This document shows, piece by piece, positions 11,019 through 23,066 of a stretch of 64,000 nt of DNA. The position numbers and the translations under genes were made by a program. Under the pieces are notes generated by a model, which was given only the letters and a program-made list of their open reading frames with translations, made no database searches and was not told the DNA's origin. The stretch is from positions 6,528,389 through 6,592,388 of the forward strand of contig NC_043742.1 of NCBI RefSeq assembly GCF_004337985.1, read 5' to 3'. How positions within the stretch are numbered: position 1 is the stretch's first letter; the number at the start of each line of letters is the position of its first letter. This stretch comes from Pyricularia pennisetigena (taxonomy: Eukaryota; Ascomycota; Sordariomycetes; Magnaporthales; Pyriculariaceae).

Positions 11019-12207
11019 GATTGCGGTCCTGTTTGGGAATTGGTCTTTTGAAAATACGGTCGGTCGGGCGTCTATTTGGGTGATTTTCGGTTCAGTTTCG
11101 GGCTCTGGGTGGTCGTCCTCGTCGATTAAACCGGGCGCAATGTACTTTGGTGGGAGGGTGTCTGACTTTTCGCCTACCGGAAATGTGCGAATTGTGGGAA
11201 GGCGGGATTCAGTGGCAGAAATGCACCTGAGAGCAATTCTCTCACTGCTCAGAGTGGTTGGCCATGTGCGGGGTGGGGGTACCTTCGACGATTTGATCCG
11301 CTCACCCCACATCAAGGGCGAAAAGCTGGAGGAAGTTTCGTTCCGACAGTCGATATTTCACAGCTGAAGAGGCAAAAGTGACCAAGCATCCCACTCTGTC
11401 CCCCACGCTTTGGAGGTCACAAAGCTTTCGTTTAATATTAGAGTCATGACCAATAACTGATATTTCTTTGTAGCAGAGCCTCATATACCCCTGGATCTTG
11501 TTTTCAACGACATGTCATCTTTGTTTTTTTTGGTCGATTTTTGCTCCAACGACGCGGTTTTAATGGCATCGCTTTCCACCTGGGCAAGGTACTTAGCTGC
11601 GAAGCTTAAGAAACCAAGCAGCAGCCGTGCTAGAAGCACTCCACCCCTGGAGCCCTCACCTTACCCCTCAATCGTTTTCAGCAACGGTCGGTACGGGTTA
11701 ATCAGGCCCTTATTCCATTATGTGCTGATCAGTGCCTTGCTCTTCTTTTTATCTTCGGAAGATGCTTCCGTTGTTCCCTTCAGGAGTGCTCATTTTGTGT
11801 TGACCAAGGGTCTCACCGCTAACGCTGGAAGGTTCTCTGACGTTCAATTGATGGTCCCATACTTTTGATACTTGCAGCAGCATTTCTTCTTCCCGAACTG
11901 ATGATCTACAGAGACAAAGAGAGAGAGAGAGAGAGAGTACTTCGTATTCTATTGTTGTATCAAGTGATATCAAGTTTGAAATTTGTTCCCTATCCTCTAT
12001 ACCCAAAGCAATAAAATGAAAAAAAAAATCATCACTTTCCACATTTCTCTCCGTTTGGTTGCTCTTCAATTATCGACCACCCTCCTTGCCGTTACTCGCA
12101 TGGCACTAGTGTGGTATCTGCCAGCCAAGTGGTGCCACGCTTCAAGGTTACCTCCTCTTACTCAGGTTCCCCTCCATCCCTCCTCTCCACGCATTAACTT
12201 CCTAATC
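11019..12207. other. intergenic, no gene seen
   Basis: Promoter side of eIF3h plus the 3' flank of the UPF0643-like gene. A (GA)n run lies at 11917-11938. Open frames here, such as one at 11512-11868, have no recognisable domain and no splice partner I could find. Confidence 0.5.
11917..11938. repeat. (GA)n microsatellite
   Basis: About eleven GA units in non-coding sequence. Confidence 0.85.
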
Positions 12208-13031
12208 TCAACCGAGCCGTGTTAAGCTCCAACTCTCAACCCCGGCGCGCACGGTCAGTTCGTACCGCTCCAATTCGTGCCAGGCGTATAGTGAAGCTGC
12301 TTTCATGGCCTCGCGGTGAGCAGGCCCGACATTGCCGCGCCGGGCATGTTGTTTTGATGTCCACACGCAAGTCGCCAAATTGTGCCCCTGCTTGTCAGGA
12401 TATTCGCCGAACCAGTACCTGGAGAATGTTAGCTCTCCTCCGGACCATTTAGTAGTGGCTGCACAAATTGAAAATGGGAAGGGAAGGGGAGGGAAGGGGA
12501 GGGAAGGGGAGGGAAGAGGGGGAACAAAAAAAGAAGAAGAAAAATAACCTACTTCAAGAAACCTCCACTTGCTGTGGCCTCGGCGTGTGCGTATCTGTCG
12601 AGCTCTACCAAGTGGGAATAGTCGGCGTCGGGTTTGATCTGTGAACGAAAAGCCACTATATAGAAAGAAGTCTCTTTCCAATCATGGCCCTGGCGCTGGC
12701 TAAGCCGTCGAAGATGTTGGATGATTTCGTGCCAGTTAAAGCTATCTTGGTACGATGCGGTCCGGAAGTCATCCCTGACATTGTTCATATACACCAAGGC
12801 GCGCGCCAAAAGTTGGTTCTCTACATCGACCGAGTCGAGATCGAGCAGATGTGGCTTCTCTGTGTAAGGCGAGACCAGCAGATACCTGGTATCGTCCTCG
12901 CTGTCTTCTGGTGTCTCGAGGCGTTCAGGGGTTGAGATGGCGCTCACTTGAACCTCGACACCTGAGCATATCTTCTCATAACGCCCGTCGAATGTGGCGT
13001 CGAAACTGATGCAAAATGGGTCTGAAGGCAT
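12208..13031 (-). CDS. UPF0643 (PB2B2.08)-like protein
   Basis: Uncharacterised conserved fungal protein; the biochemical role is unknown to me. Exons on the minus strand are 13031-12553 and 12418-12208, giving 229 residues. The intron donor is GTAGGT, the acceptor CAG, and the junction rebuilds ASGGFLKYWFGEY. Features recalled from the UPF0643 family are FYIVAFRSQ, DYSHLVELDRYAHAEATASGGFLKYWFG and LATCVWTSKQHARRGNVGPAHREA. The last resembles a heme-free dimeric alpha/beta-barrel-like C-terminus. There is no signal peptide or membrane segment. The intron contains a decamer array (12476-12522). Family assignment is from memory of motif resemblance, so moderate confidence; the gene structure is firm. 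Confidence 0.75.
12476..12522. repeat. intronic decamer array
   Basis: Three to four copies of GGGAAGGGGA inside the intron of the UPF0643-like gene. On the transcribed strand this is a C/T-rich polypyrimidine block. Confidence 0.85.
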
Positions 13032-15394
13032 GGCCTATGTCCCTGCCCTGATTCTGATACGTTGAAGATCGATCTCAAGTGAGGCGAATGGCCGATGGTC
13101 TATACAAGTTGTATATATCCTGACGCCCAGAACAAGAACTTGTTCAGGAGGATGACGGATAGACTCTTGCCTTAGTTGACTGGCGATGGCAGCGTAGTGA
13201 CTGTGTAAGACGATTCAAAGTGAATCCTGCCTAGGAAACTTGATGTTTTCTTTTATCTTTTTTTTTTATACAACGACAGTGATGAATCAAGCTGAATGGA
13301 TAATTGATGCTTTGGATTCGCGGTAGAGTTGTCCTCTAAAGTGACATATGCTTTGGTCGTAAGTTGAAACGTGCATGCTCGATCGTCGTCTTGAACAAAG
13401 ACAGTCGAGCGTGAGTCGTTTTATAGGGGACAAATATGATATGGCAGCTTAAACTCTTCTCACCCTTGACGACCCTCCGTCTATCAACTTCCTGCTGTCC
13501 GGGAATCATGCATCTGTGGAGCCATTACTTAAAATACACGGTACTGGATATGACCATGTTGCCAAGTGCTTCCCCAGTTGATATGCGGCCATGGGTGATA
13601 GGATAGCCGATGGCCTTGAATGTACCTAGGAAGGAAGGGGTGGTCATGCGAAGTCGCAGACAAACGAGCGGTGGAAGTGATAAGGCCATTTCGGCTCGAG
13701 ACCAACCAACAAGATGGACGAGGTGGTATTCGCGTGGTTAGCGGCAGTTATCTTGCGTACCTCGCCAGGAGAATTGCGACCATGCGCCATAACGCGAACG
13801 ATAGCAATGCGCGAGCAAAAAGACTGCACTTTGCGGTAGAAAAGAAAAAAAAAGCTCCACCTTTTCGCCATGCCCGGCTTGGATTGCCACTCCCTGTGTG
13901 CATGGTGGTGCTGTTACACATGGGACAATCGCGCCATCTAGCCGACGATTGATGCCATGCCCGATTGGGGGGACTAACTGACAAAAGAGACTCTTTTAAT
14001 TGTTCCTTGAACTTTCCGCAATTTCCGAGCAACGGTTGGCCTGCCCGCTGGGCTTTTGACCTGACTAAGGTAGGCAGATGGCCGATCACGTTTGAAAATT
14101 GAGCGTCGCGAACGAAACAAACAACTACCTTTACGTCCTCTTTTGGCGTTTCAGGCACTGGCATGCAAGGACTCCACCAAACTGGGTTGTATTTGGACCT
14201 AGAATTTCTCGGTTCTGGTTCCAATTCCCTCTAGCCCTAGGGGGGTGTGGGAAAGGGAAAGGGAAAGGGAAAGGACACATGCCATGCAGCCTTCAAAACA
14301 ATAAATAGCCTATCACTCTCCCCTCCGCCAAAGACAGGGCAGAATTTGGCAGGGACCGATGTGGTGGCTCCCGGCGAATCAAATCGGACCATCCCCTCCC
14401 GTGTCCCCTGTCCTCGCCGCTTTGGGCTCTGGCGTCCGGCTGTATTAGCGACTGCAGTGTCTGTTTCTGGTCGGAGCAGCAGCCCGGAGACCGGGCCGCA
14501 GATCGATGCTAGTCGTACCATCGGTTCTTGCTCATCCGAACTGCACCTATACGTCGTCCTCTTTGTCCTTCCATTTGCCGAGCATCTCACCTATCTCTTT
14601 TTTTTTCTTTTTTCTTCTTTTTCAAATGCTACCGATGCACGTGTGGTTTGCCAAGCCAAGCGAGCTGCAGATACGCCAGAGCCAGTAAATTTTGTTTTTG
14701 CAGCCCAGATAAGTACGCGATTTTAACTTTATTTTTTATTTTTTATTTTTTTTTTATCCCTTATATCGCTTTTGTCGAGTGTCACCCTCCGAAATGACAA
14801 GGAATACAGCCCTGCAGTTGAATGTAACAATTCCACACCACCATTATCTGTGTTTCTCAGAGATAAGATGCACAAGTGAAAAAGAAAAAAAAAAGAAAAA
14901 GAAAAAAAAAGACAGAAGATAAAAAGAAATAACAAAAAAAAATAACGTCAACCGGGCTACCTGACATATCTTGGCCTACAGCCCACAACGGTATTTGGCT
15001 CATCATCAAATCTAAGCGAGACGCACACATGAATTGGCCAAGAGTTTGTGTTGCCCGGCTCGCATCAAAACTACCGCGGCTCAATATCGTGCCGTTTAAC
15101 TCACCTTTACTCGCTCGCATGGGGGCCTCATAGGTTTTGCTGCTAGGCCCCTAGACAGTCATGTCATATCCCTGCCGTTTCTACTCGATTTTTTCCGCCA
15201 TTTATGATGCAACACCGAGGTGCTCGCCTCTGGGGTGCTGGCACTTGAACTTGTCAGAATCTGGGGGGGTTTTTTTTTCTTCTTTCTCCCCATTGTTCCA
15301 CTTTTAAACAAAGAGTACTTGCAGGTACACCAACAGAGTTATTTATTTCTTATTTGTTATTTTTTTATTTTATTTTATTTTTCCTTTCTTATTT
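13032..15394. other. 2.4-kb intergenic region, no gene seen
   Basis: Holds the promoter of the UPF0643-like gene and the 3' flank of the carrier gene. It includes a GGGAAA array (14249-14274) and long T- and A-rich stretches (14590-14760, 14875-14940, 15340-15400). The longest frames (13748-14224 minus, 14247-14726 plus) are compositionally random. No RNA gene is apparent. Confidence 0.5.
14249..14274. repeat. (GGGAAA)n microsatellite
   Basis: Just over four GGGAAA units in non-coding sequence. Confidence 0.85.
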
Positions 15395-16671
15395 TTATAT
15401 ACTGCCTTCATCCTTGTCTGTACCTTTGTCGCCTTTGAGCCAGACCTTTGCAACCTCGTACGTCCCCAGGTACAACCCGCTACCCAGTGCCGTCCACCCG
15501 GCTCGGAATAAACCGCCGCGAAACAGCCCACGCACTCCCATTTCCCGGTAGACGTCCCTGGCTATCTGGAGTCCACCGCTGCTGCTGGAATTCTGGTTCC
15601 CCGCCATCAGCATCATGCGCGTCTTGACAACGTCTGTCGGCGTCGTCAAGACCGACGCAACCGACCCGCTCAGTGCCGCGCTGGAGCCGTTGACGAGTCC
15701 AGTCTCCAGCAGGCCCTGGCCCTCCTCGATGCCGCCGGCCTCCTTGCGCGAAGTGCGCCTGTCGTCCCGTTGCCGCCAGATGGTTGCCCGGACGTACTCG
15801 AACATGGGGAACTGCATCGCCGTGAATGGGAGGTTCCGAGCCGCCAGGGCAGTGTAGCCCGTCCACAAGCGGCGCCACGCCCCGCCCTCGGAGCGTTGTA
15901 GCATTCGGAACGCCTGGAGGGACGTGCTTTTGCTGCTGCTGCTGCTGCTGCTACTACTACTGCTAGTACTGTTACCGCCACTGCTGCCAGAACCGCTTCG
16001 TATCATCTGGGCATTCTGCTTGATCACCTCGGCAGGCGTGAGGACCGCGCACGAGGCCAGCTCGGCAGTCCCAGACGCAAGCGCGTGGATGAGAGGACTC
16101 GGCGCACCCTCGGGGAGAGCCTTGGAGAAGTCTGTTTTTGCCGATTCGTAGGTGGTGAAGAAAATGCCGGCTTTCGAGACAGGATACCAAGTCAGTTCTT
16201 GGGTTTCTTTTAGTGTGACCCTGGCCAATTCTTTTTTTTTTTTTTTTTTTTTTTTTTTCGTTACGATTGGATTTTGTGCCAATCGGGGTAAAATATGTGG
16301 TCAATCACTTACCTGCAGGCAAAGTTGCTATGATGACACTGCCCACGCCCTGATACAGACCTCTAAATGTACCTTTTGGTACATTTTTGACAATCGCCGA
16401 GGAAGACCCCGACTTTTTGAACGTGTCTAGGTAATCTTGGCTTTGATACCGTGTCTTGAGAGTATCGAGTGGATAGACGAGGAGGTCAATGGTGAAAGCG
16501 GCTATTGCGCCTGCCTGTGCGTGTGATGTGTGAGCTGTTTGGCAGGCAGGTAGGTACTTATGAATGGATAGGGGAGGTGTTGTATGGCATGCGCGAATGA
16601 TATGGGGGGACCCGGAGCCTTGATAGGAGTGCACTTACAACTAGGACTTCTGTATGACTGTTATTACTCAT
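15395..16671 (-). CDS. PET8: mitochondrial S-adenosylmethionine carrier
   Basis: Inner-membrane carrier of the SLC25 family, most like Pet8/SAMC, which exchanges cytosolic SAM for matrix SAH. Exons on the minus strand are 16671-16639, 16514-16313 and 16170-15395, giving 336 residues. Exon 1 is only 11 codons and all phases fit. The three Px[DE]xx[KR] signatures are YPLDTLKTR, LTPAEVIKQN and TTPTDVVKTR, each in a pair of predicted helices. AGAIAAFTIDLLVYPLDTLKTRYQ at the N-terminus and GLYQGVGSV in repeat 1 are typical of the SAM carrier. Yeast Pet8 is about 284 residues. The extra length is mainly a Gly/Ser insertion (about 15920-15990) after the second signature. SAM specificity is inferred from overall resemblance. 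Confidence 0.88.
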
Positions 16672-17029
16672 GTTAAATTTGGGCTTTTTATATCATGAAC
16701 CGAGTGATTACCTTTATTTTTTTTTTTTTTTTTTCTCAAAGAATTATAAACTCCTCAAATTCTCAAGAGTTGGAAACGCAGTCCGCGAACAAGCACAAAT
16801 CCAGGACATGTAGCTTGCAAAAGATGGACCTATGACGACATCAAGCGCTGGTAGGGTGATCCGCAATCGCCCTATTCCGGGGCCAAGCTGCAGGCAGTAA
16901 AGAGAAGTAACGGGCAGGGTTAGGGTCTTGATACAAGACCGTGGATGTGTCCGCAACCAGCATCACGTATTATTTCCTTTTCTCATCAAGAGTAGCTACA
17001 AAAAAGAAAACAAAAAGAATGTCTACCCT
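16672..17029. other. short intergenic region
   Basis: Upstream of the SAM carrier and downstream of the aldolase gene. A T run occupies 16717-16734. No gene is seen. Confidence 0.6.
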
Positions 17030-17998
17030 CTATACAGACTTGCTCGCCAGATCATCCTCAATCTTTGCCAGCTCAGCCATGACATCGCGACACTTGGCCT
17101 TGTCGGCCTCGCCGGGTCCCAGATACGGCCTCCGCGGGAGCATCTTGCGCTCGGCATCGTCGACGCCGGCCCTGCTGGCCGAAAACACAGCGGCGGCGTA
17201 CTTGGTCATGGCGATGCCGCTCTTGCAGGGCCTCTCGGCCAGCGCGGCGGTCTTGTGTAGCCGCATGGCCTCGTCGGCCCTGCCCTCCCGCCACAGGTCG
17301 TAGACTCGAGCCAGCGACCGCGGGAAGACGTTTGCAAACGCCGCGATGCAGCCCGCGCTGCCCGACGCCAGCCCGCCCAGCAGGAAATCCGACTGGCCGC
17401 CAAAGACGGCGAACTCGTCGGCCGGGAGCTCGGCGGCCAGGCGCACAATCTTGGCGACGCTGCCGCAGGTCAGCTTGACGCCCACGACCTGCGGGTGGCG
17501 GCGCGCCAGGGCGGCGATCAGGTCCGAGTCGAGGTCGACGCCGTTGCAGACGCCCGGGAAGTTGTACAGCACGATGGGCAGCGGCGTGCTGGCGGCGACG
17601 TCGGCGAAGAAGCGCTCGACGACGGCAGGCGTCGTCGCCTTGCCGAAGTAGGCGGGCGGGAGCACGAGCGCGCTGTCGGCTCCGGCGTCGGCCGCGTCGC
17701 GCAGGAACTCGAGCACCTGCGCCGTCGAGTGCCCGCCGCATCCGGCCATGATGGGGAACCCCGGCCCGACGGCCTGCCGCGCCGTCTCGAGCAGCTGTCG
17801 GCGCTCCTCGCGCGTCAGCAGGAAGGTCTCGGCGTTGGTACCCAGCACCACCAGCCCCGCCAACCCTGACCTGGACAGATGCGCGTAGTACTTTTTCTGG
17901 TCCTCGAGCACGAGCTTGTCCGTGTCCGGGTCGAAGAGCGTCACGGCCGGGGCCCAGACGCCCGACGGTGGGACTTTCCACTTCTGAGTAGCTGACAT
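17030..17998 (-). CDS. DapA-family (class I) aldolase
   Basis: Single-exon 322-residue enzyme of the dihydrodipicolinate synthase/N-acetylneuraminate lyase superfamily, which forms a Schiff base with pyruvate-type substrates. The fold's markers are present: GTNAET (53-58) replacing the DapA GTTGE loop, the catalytic Tyr in IVLYNFPG (Y145) and the Schiff-base Lys in VVGVKLTCG (K175). Filamentous fungi lack lysine synthesis by DapA, so likely roles are 4-hydroxy-2-oxoglutarate aldolase or 2-keto-3-deoxy-sugar-acid aldolase (LGA1-like). I cannot choose between them, and no pathway partner is adjacent. The gene is very GC-rich, so another frame on the same strand also stays open for about 300 codons. 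Confidence 0.9.
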   Translation of the reverse strand: MSATQKWKVPPSGVWAPAVTLFDPDTDKLVLEDQKKYYAHLSRSGLAGLVVLGTNAETFLLTREERRQLLETARQAVGPGFPIMAGCGGHSTAQVLEFLRDAADAGADSALVLPPAYFGKATTPAVVERFFADVAASTPLPIVLYNFPGVCNGVDLDSDLIAALARRHPQVVGVKLTCGSVAKIVRLAAELPADEFAVFGGQSDFLLGGLASGSAGCIAAFANVFPRSLARVYDLWREGRADEAMRLHKTAALAERPCKSGIAMTKYAAAVFSASRAGVDDAERKMLPRRPYLGPGEADKAKCRDVMAELAKIEDDLASKSV

Positions 17999-18873
17999 TG
18001 TTTGCGGGGAGGGAGAGAAGCTGGGGCTTGTGTGTGTGTGCGTGGGGGGGGGGGGGGGNGAGGTGGGGGTTGTTTTTGTTGAATGAGTTGAACGTCTAGG
18101 TCAAGTTGCGATTTTGTTAGGTTGCCTTCCCCTCGCAGTGAGATGTCCCGACTTGTGTTTTATTTATACTGGAGCGCTTGTGATGAGTAAATCATGTTGC
18201 TTGTGGAATTGGGAATTTCGCAAACCCAATTACTCCAGCCAATCAATGTCCAGAGGTCGGATTAAAAGTGTCCATCCTTGAACAATTCTGCGCATAATGC
18301 TGCCGCAACCCGACGACAACCGTTGGAATCGCCGTCTCCGAGATCGGGCCCACGTCCGATCCGGTCGGATCGGTTCTTCGCATGTCGGGGGTGCAACTTG
18401 ATTAGGGAAGATGTTAGAAATCTGCAAGCTGATATTTAACATTAATTCTGACGGCTCACTATGAGGTACATAGTCTCTAGAGTAACCCATCGCACAGAAA
18501 CAGTGTTCTAGCCTCTCTTATCTCAAAAGGCCATGGTCGTTCCGCCTGAATCCCGACAAAGTATAACTATAGACAAGAATGAATAGAACAAAAGAAACAG
18601 TAAAAAAAAAAAAAAAAAGACAGGTAAACTGCCCAGACCCAGTACAGAATCTGACACAAAATGGTAGAAATTCGGATGGCCCTCATCCAAACAGCTAGGT
18701 GAGAAAAAAAAAAAAAAAGTATCCAAGGCGCCACGACCGAGCTCCGGTTTTGCGCCAGCTATTAGCCCAGATATAAAAGTGATTACAGGTATACGGCAAA
18801 GTATCCATGGGTCAGAAATGAAATGTGACAAAGTAAATTGGCCCGAGCCCAATCGGAGGTGGTTGGCTTTGCT
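17999..18873. other. intergenic region with unresolved G run
   Basis: Promoter side of the aldolase. A GT-rich stretch leads into a G run (about 18046-18058) with an N at 18059, a sequencing-difficult site. A runs lie near 18602-18617 and 18704-18718. No gene is seen. Confidence 0.6.
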
Positions 18874-21816
18874 TTACCGCGCCACTCCAACCTCCATGGT
18901 CTTTTCTCTCTCGGCCGCCGTCCTCCTGGCAGCAATACCCGTGATGCGGGTCCAGTCCTCCCACTCTTTCGATATCTCCATCAGCACGCCGCCCATGACG
19001 GACGCGCTCGCCATGAGCCCGTGACCCTCTCCCTCGAGCACCCGGACCTCACACCTGCGCATCGTCTTACCCAGCCACAGGACGTTGTCGACCGGTACGC
19101 GTGTATCCCTTGTCCCGTGGTGTATGATCACTGGCCGAGTAATGTCGACGTATCGAAACCCGATCGTGTTCCTCCTCTCGAGACAAACGAGCAGATCCAC
19201 CGCGGGGTTGGCCCCGGTCGTGGCTAGCTCCCAGATCGCATGTGTCAACCGCGTGTCGTACGTCGCCTGCCTCTCCTTGTCCGCAATGGCAGAGGCGGCT
19301 GCCGCTAGTACCGCTGCTTCCCTGGCTGCCGCATTGCGCTGCGATGCCATAGAGGAAACCTTTTTATGTACCCCTCCCTCAGCTGAACCCGCCATCGGCG
19401 AAGGCCTGAAGAAGTCCATGTCCCCAGTAGCCGGAATGTCACCCCGCACAAGACCGGGAATCCTTTCGCCATCGTCATCTTGCAATTGGTTCTCTTTGTT
19501 GCTGTCCGAGACGCCAGGCGGTGGAAGCGGGCTGCCATTTTGATGCTGCTGAGCCTGCGATCTCGCAGCGGCCTCCTTTTCCCTGTCCTTGGCGACGTTT
19601 TGCCCATTCTTACGCTTTTTTCGTGGTGTCTTTGGGAGGCTGGAAGTAATACTGCTGCTCGTGGCCGTCATGAACGAGCTGTTGGCCGCCTTGAGGAATG
19701 GCGTGGGCAACGCCCTGAGGATGCGCTGAGACGTCGGAATCGCGTTGCTCGGCGGTAGGGGCGTCTGTGCCGATGCACCAAAGACCGACATCTGCGACGG
19801 CGGGATCCAGGGGGCCAGGAGATGGATCCGACCCCTGATGTGCTGGGGCATTCGCAGCGCTGTGGCGAGCGCATATATGGCGCCTGCCGAGTGCGCCAAG
19901 ATGGAGAACTTGGTGATCTTGAGCGCTTGGCATATTGCATATACATCATCTAATTTTTTTTTTTTTTTTTTCAGTTAGCAAGGCCATGTTCGATCGGAAA
20001 TTCCATGGGTCCACCTCAATTGGGCACGCATGCTTTGCTTACCTGGCCAACTCAGAGGCGTAGCGGTGCCGTCTTGGTACGGTTCACTATCGCCGACGCC
20101 GGGCCGGTCAGGGGTGATAAGTCTCAACTTGAGTGTCAAGGCGAGCTCGTCGTAGAAAGCCGTGATATATCTAGTGAGGCCCATTCCCACACAGCAAAAG
20201 ACGGCGCTGCCCTCACTGTCGCCAACCTCAGAGAAAGAGATGACACGCCCAGTCTGTGGGTGCTTGATCTTTTGTGACAACCTCGGCGAACACAGATACG
20301 ACTCCACCGCATCATCGATACTATCTGCACTGGGTGGGCGTTCATATCCAATATGATTCGCATCAGCCGTTGGCGAAGGCGCTCCCTCATGCTTCGACAA
20401 ACGTCGCAGCCGGCTGCTTGAGCGCTTCGCGCGGCCATTTTCTGTCGACTCGCGCCGGGACCCTCTCTTATCCACACTCAAACTTCGTTCTCTACGGCGC
20501 CGTTGTGCAATGGCAGGCGATGGGGCACCCTCCTCAATATCAATGTCGTATGAGAGAGTGCGACTGTGAAGTCGTGGACGATCATCCGGCGGGCGAGAAA
20601 CCGACCTTGACCTGGAGCGAGCTCGCGGGCGCTCCGGAAGTGCAGCCATTTTCGAGTAGAGTAGGTAGACGTCAGTATCCGATTCGGCCTGGGTTGGCGT
20701 TGCGGTATCCTGGGCTCTGCGTCCTGTCCTTGACGTTGAACGTGCTCTTGCAAGGCTGTGACTACGTTCCTCGACCTCGGGAATTGCCTTTGTTGTGTGG
20801 CTATCGCGATTCGCGGTTGCGGATCGGCGGACAGACGATCTTTGTTTAGGACCTGTCTTGCGTAGGCTCGAGTTTCTGTCGGGTATGGGCCGCGGTGATC
20901 CCAGGGCAGGCGAATCCGTTGATGTGCGTTCGCTACTGGGGGAAAGCACAGGAGGAATTACCGCCACGGACGGGCTGCCAGACTCTTCGTTGATCGGTAT
21001 TTGGGCCAGGAAGTGATCTTGATGAGGCGAGGTGGGATTGCTTTTGCTTCCAAAACTTCGGTCTCCGACTGCTGTGCCGGAACCGTTTCGCTTCTTGTCT
21101 TCCTTGTCCTGTAGCCGGTCACGACTGCTCATGTACATCGACCGACCCTGCTTCTTTCCCCAGCTGTCAAATGAACCAGTGTATGACTTTCGCCTCTTGA
21201 GATCAGGAATAGGAGGAATCTCCCCTGGTTCCACGGAGAGGTTTCCAATGCTCTGAGTGTCAGCATCGCGCGAGGTATGCGACCCTCGGGAAGACGGCCG
21301 GGAGGCGCTACGGGACCCGCCCAGAAGCGACTTGACTCCTCCGCTCGGGTCTCTTTGTGGGGATTTCGGGGCCGTCAGGGGAGAGAAGCCCGAGGGGGGC
21401 TTTGCCGTGCGGATCACGGGCGGGCAGGCCGCCAGGTCATCGAGGCTGACGTCTTCAGCAGCGGCCACCTCGCGCTTTGGTGAACTGTAGGCTCCGTATT
21501 CGACGCCAAAGGACCCGTTGGCGGGAGAGGGGGACTTCGGAACCGGAGAGGGTATTGGCGATGTCGAAGGCGGCCGCCGGTCACTCGAGGGAGAGGTCGG
21601 TTTGGAAACAACGTCGAGACTGGTGATGAGCGAGGATATGACGTCGGCACCCAATGCGCTCGAGGGGGGTTGCTGGGAACGGCGACTTGGGGAAGCGTGA
21701 CGCGTGCCGCGGGAGCTCGAGGGCAGATGAAAGTCGTGCGTGTCGTGCCGTCGCGAGCCGGTTTGTCGAGACGACGATTGGCGCGGAAGAGGAGGGACCA
21801 CCTGTGAGTCCATCAT
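18874..21816 (-). CDS. alpha/beta hydrolase with long disordered N-terminal region
   Basis: Exons on the minus strand are 21816-20043 and 19949-18874, giving 949 residues; the ATG at 21816 (MMDSQVV) is preferred over an upstream TTG. Residues 1 to about 500 are Ser/Pro/Arg-rich and low in complexity, with many SPxR/RSxS phosphorylation-like sites. A hydrolase domain starts near VISFSEVGDSEG, continues through ITPDRPGVGDS, and has its nucleophile elbow at LAHSAGA (S612) just after the intron. The acid/His end is HGTRDTRVPVDN..EGEGHGLM. A second disordered insertion (about 650-800) separates the nucleophile from the acid-His part. The reaction is unknown. The intron's sense strand has a run of about 17 A ending at the TTAG acceptor. 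The size and insertions suggest a signalling-regulated enzyme; this is inference. Confidence 0.85.
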
Positions 21817-22345
21817 ATCGAGGAAGGGGGCCAAAGCCAGCTAGATAGATGGATGGATGTGCCTAGCCTGGATCCCAAACCTCGGGAGACAAGGCAGCCG
21901 CAGCGAAGAGCTGCAGGCAAGGGGACAGTGAGTGGGCAATGCTTGTGTGCTACACTGGTTTCTTCTTCTTGTCAGGCCAAGTGCCAATGTGCGACGTGCA
22001 GCTTCTGGCACAACTGGAACGAACGTCTGTGCCTTCGCGTAGCGCCTGCAGGGCAAAAGAACAAAAAGAAAAAAAAAACTGGGATCAACCCCTTATCCGT
22101 GTGCTGCGGCCGGTTGCTGCCTTGGTGCAGGCGAAGTGTGTGGGGAGGTAAACGACTGTTGAGGATCGAATCTCAGCATGGGCCCCAGGAGTGATTCTCA
22201 AACAGTGGCGTTCCAAAAGATCGTCAAAGCGATTCGGAAACAATGAGAGACTGAGAGACTTCAGACGATCAAGATGTGGGCACAGGCGACGCACTTGGAC
22301 AGTTAAATTTTGGTGAGAGCCTAAACCAACCCTCTTTCCACGGAC

Positions 22346-22371
22346 GGCTGGCTGGCTGGCTGGCTGGCTGG
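22346..22371. repeat. (GGCT)n microsatellite
   Basis: Six GGCT units in non-coding sequence about 0.5 kb upstream of the alpha/beta hydrolase start. Confidence 0.85.
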
Positions 22372-23066
22372 GTCAATGGAGGGCCGACATGCGCCGTCCT
22401 TTTTGAACTTTTGGACTTTTTAGCTTGGAGGGTAGACACAATTGTCGCTAACTTTTTTTGTATTTTCCCTCCTCTTCTCTGCAAAGAGAAATGGTCGGAA
22501 TTAACTGTCGCAGCCCGGTGAAAAGAGGTGTGGAGTTCAATTTTTCAGACGAGCCCTTCTAGATGTGATGTTCAGTAAAACCGTCAGAGACCCTGACCAT
22601 GCTCGTCGTCCGTTAAAACTTGTGTTGAAAGCGATTTTTTTTTTTTTCTTTCTTATTTGATTGATTGATTGACTAATTGACTAGTAAAATCCCGATCCAT
22701 CCTTACTTCCAGGTATTGCCATTGCTCAACATTGGCTAGCTCGGGGTAGAACGCGGTACAGTCCTGGGTTCATAGATTAGACCAGGGGCCAGCTATGATA
22801 TGATTGGCCAAGCCCACTGACACGCCCAATCTCGCTGCCCCAGTGGCGCTAGGTCGCTCTGGAACAGGATTCGCCCTAGAACCCCGACGGACATTTGATC
22901 AATGGCTTGTGAAGTAAAAAAGCACACGACAAAAAGCAAGAATCAGGGGCGAGGGGAGGAAGAAGAAAACACAAAAGGGTCAGATCGCACTAATGATCCT
23001 TTCTTTTTGTGCTTGCAAATGCCGCTGGGGAGAGGGGTCACATCTTTATTGAGTCCGACTGTCGGA

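Noticed and set aside
13748..14224. 158-codon minus-strand frame in the 13-15 kb gap
   Set aside because: No domain, no splice partner, random composition and partly made of simple sequence.
17073..17981. 302-codon second frame on the same strand as the DapA-family aldolase
   Set aside because: Arg/Ala/Gly-rich sequence produced by high third-position GC; it lacks family motifs.
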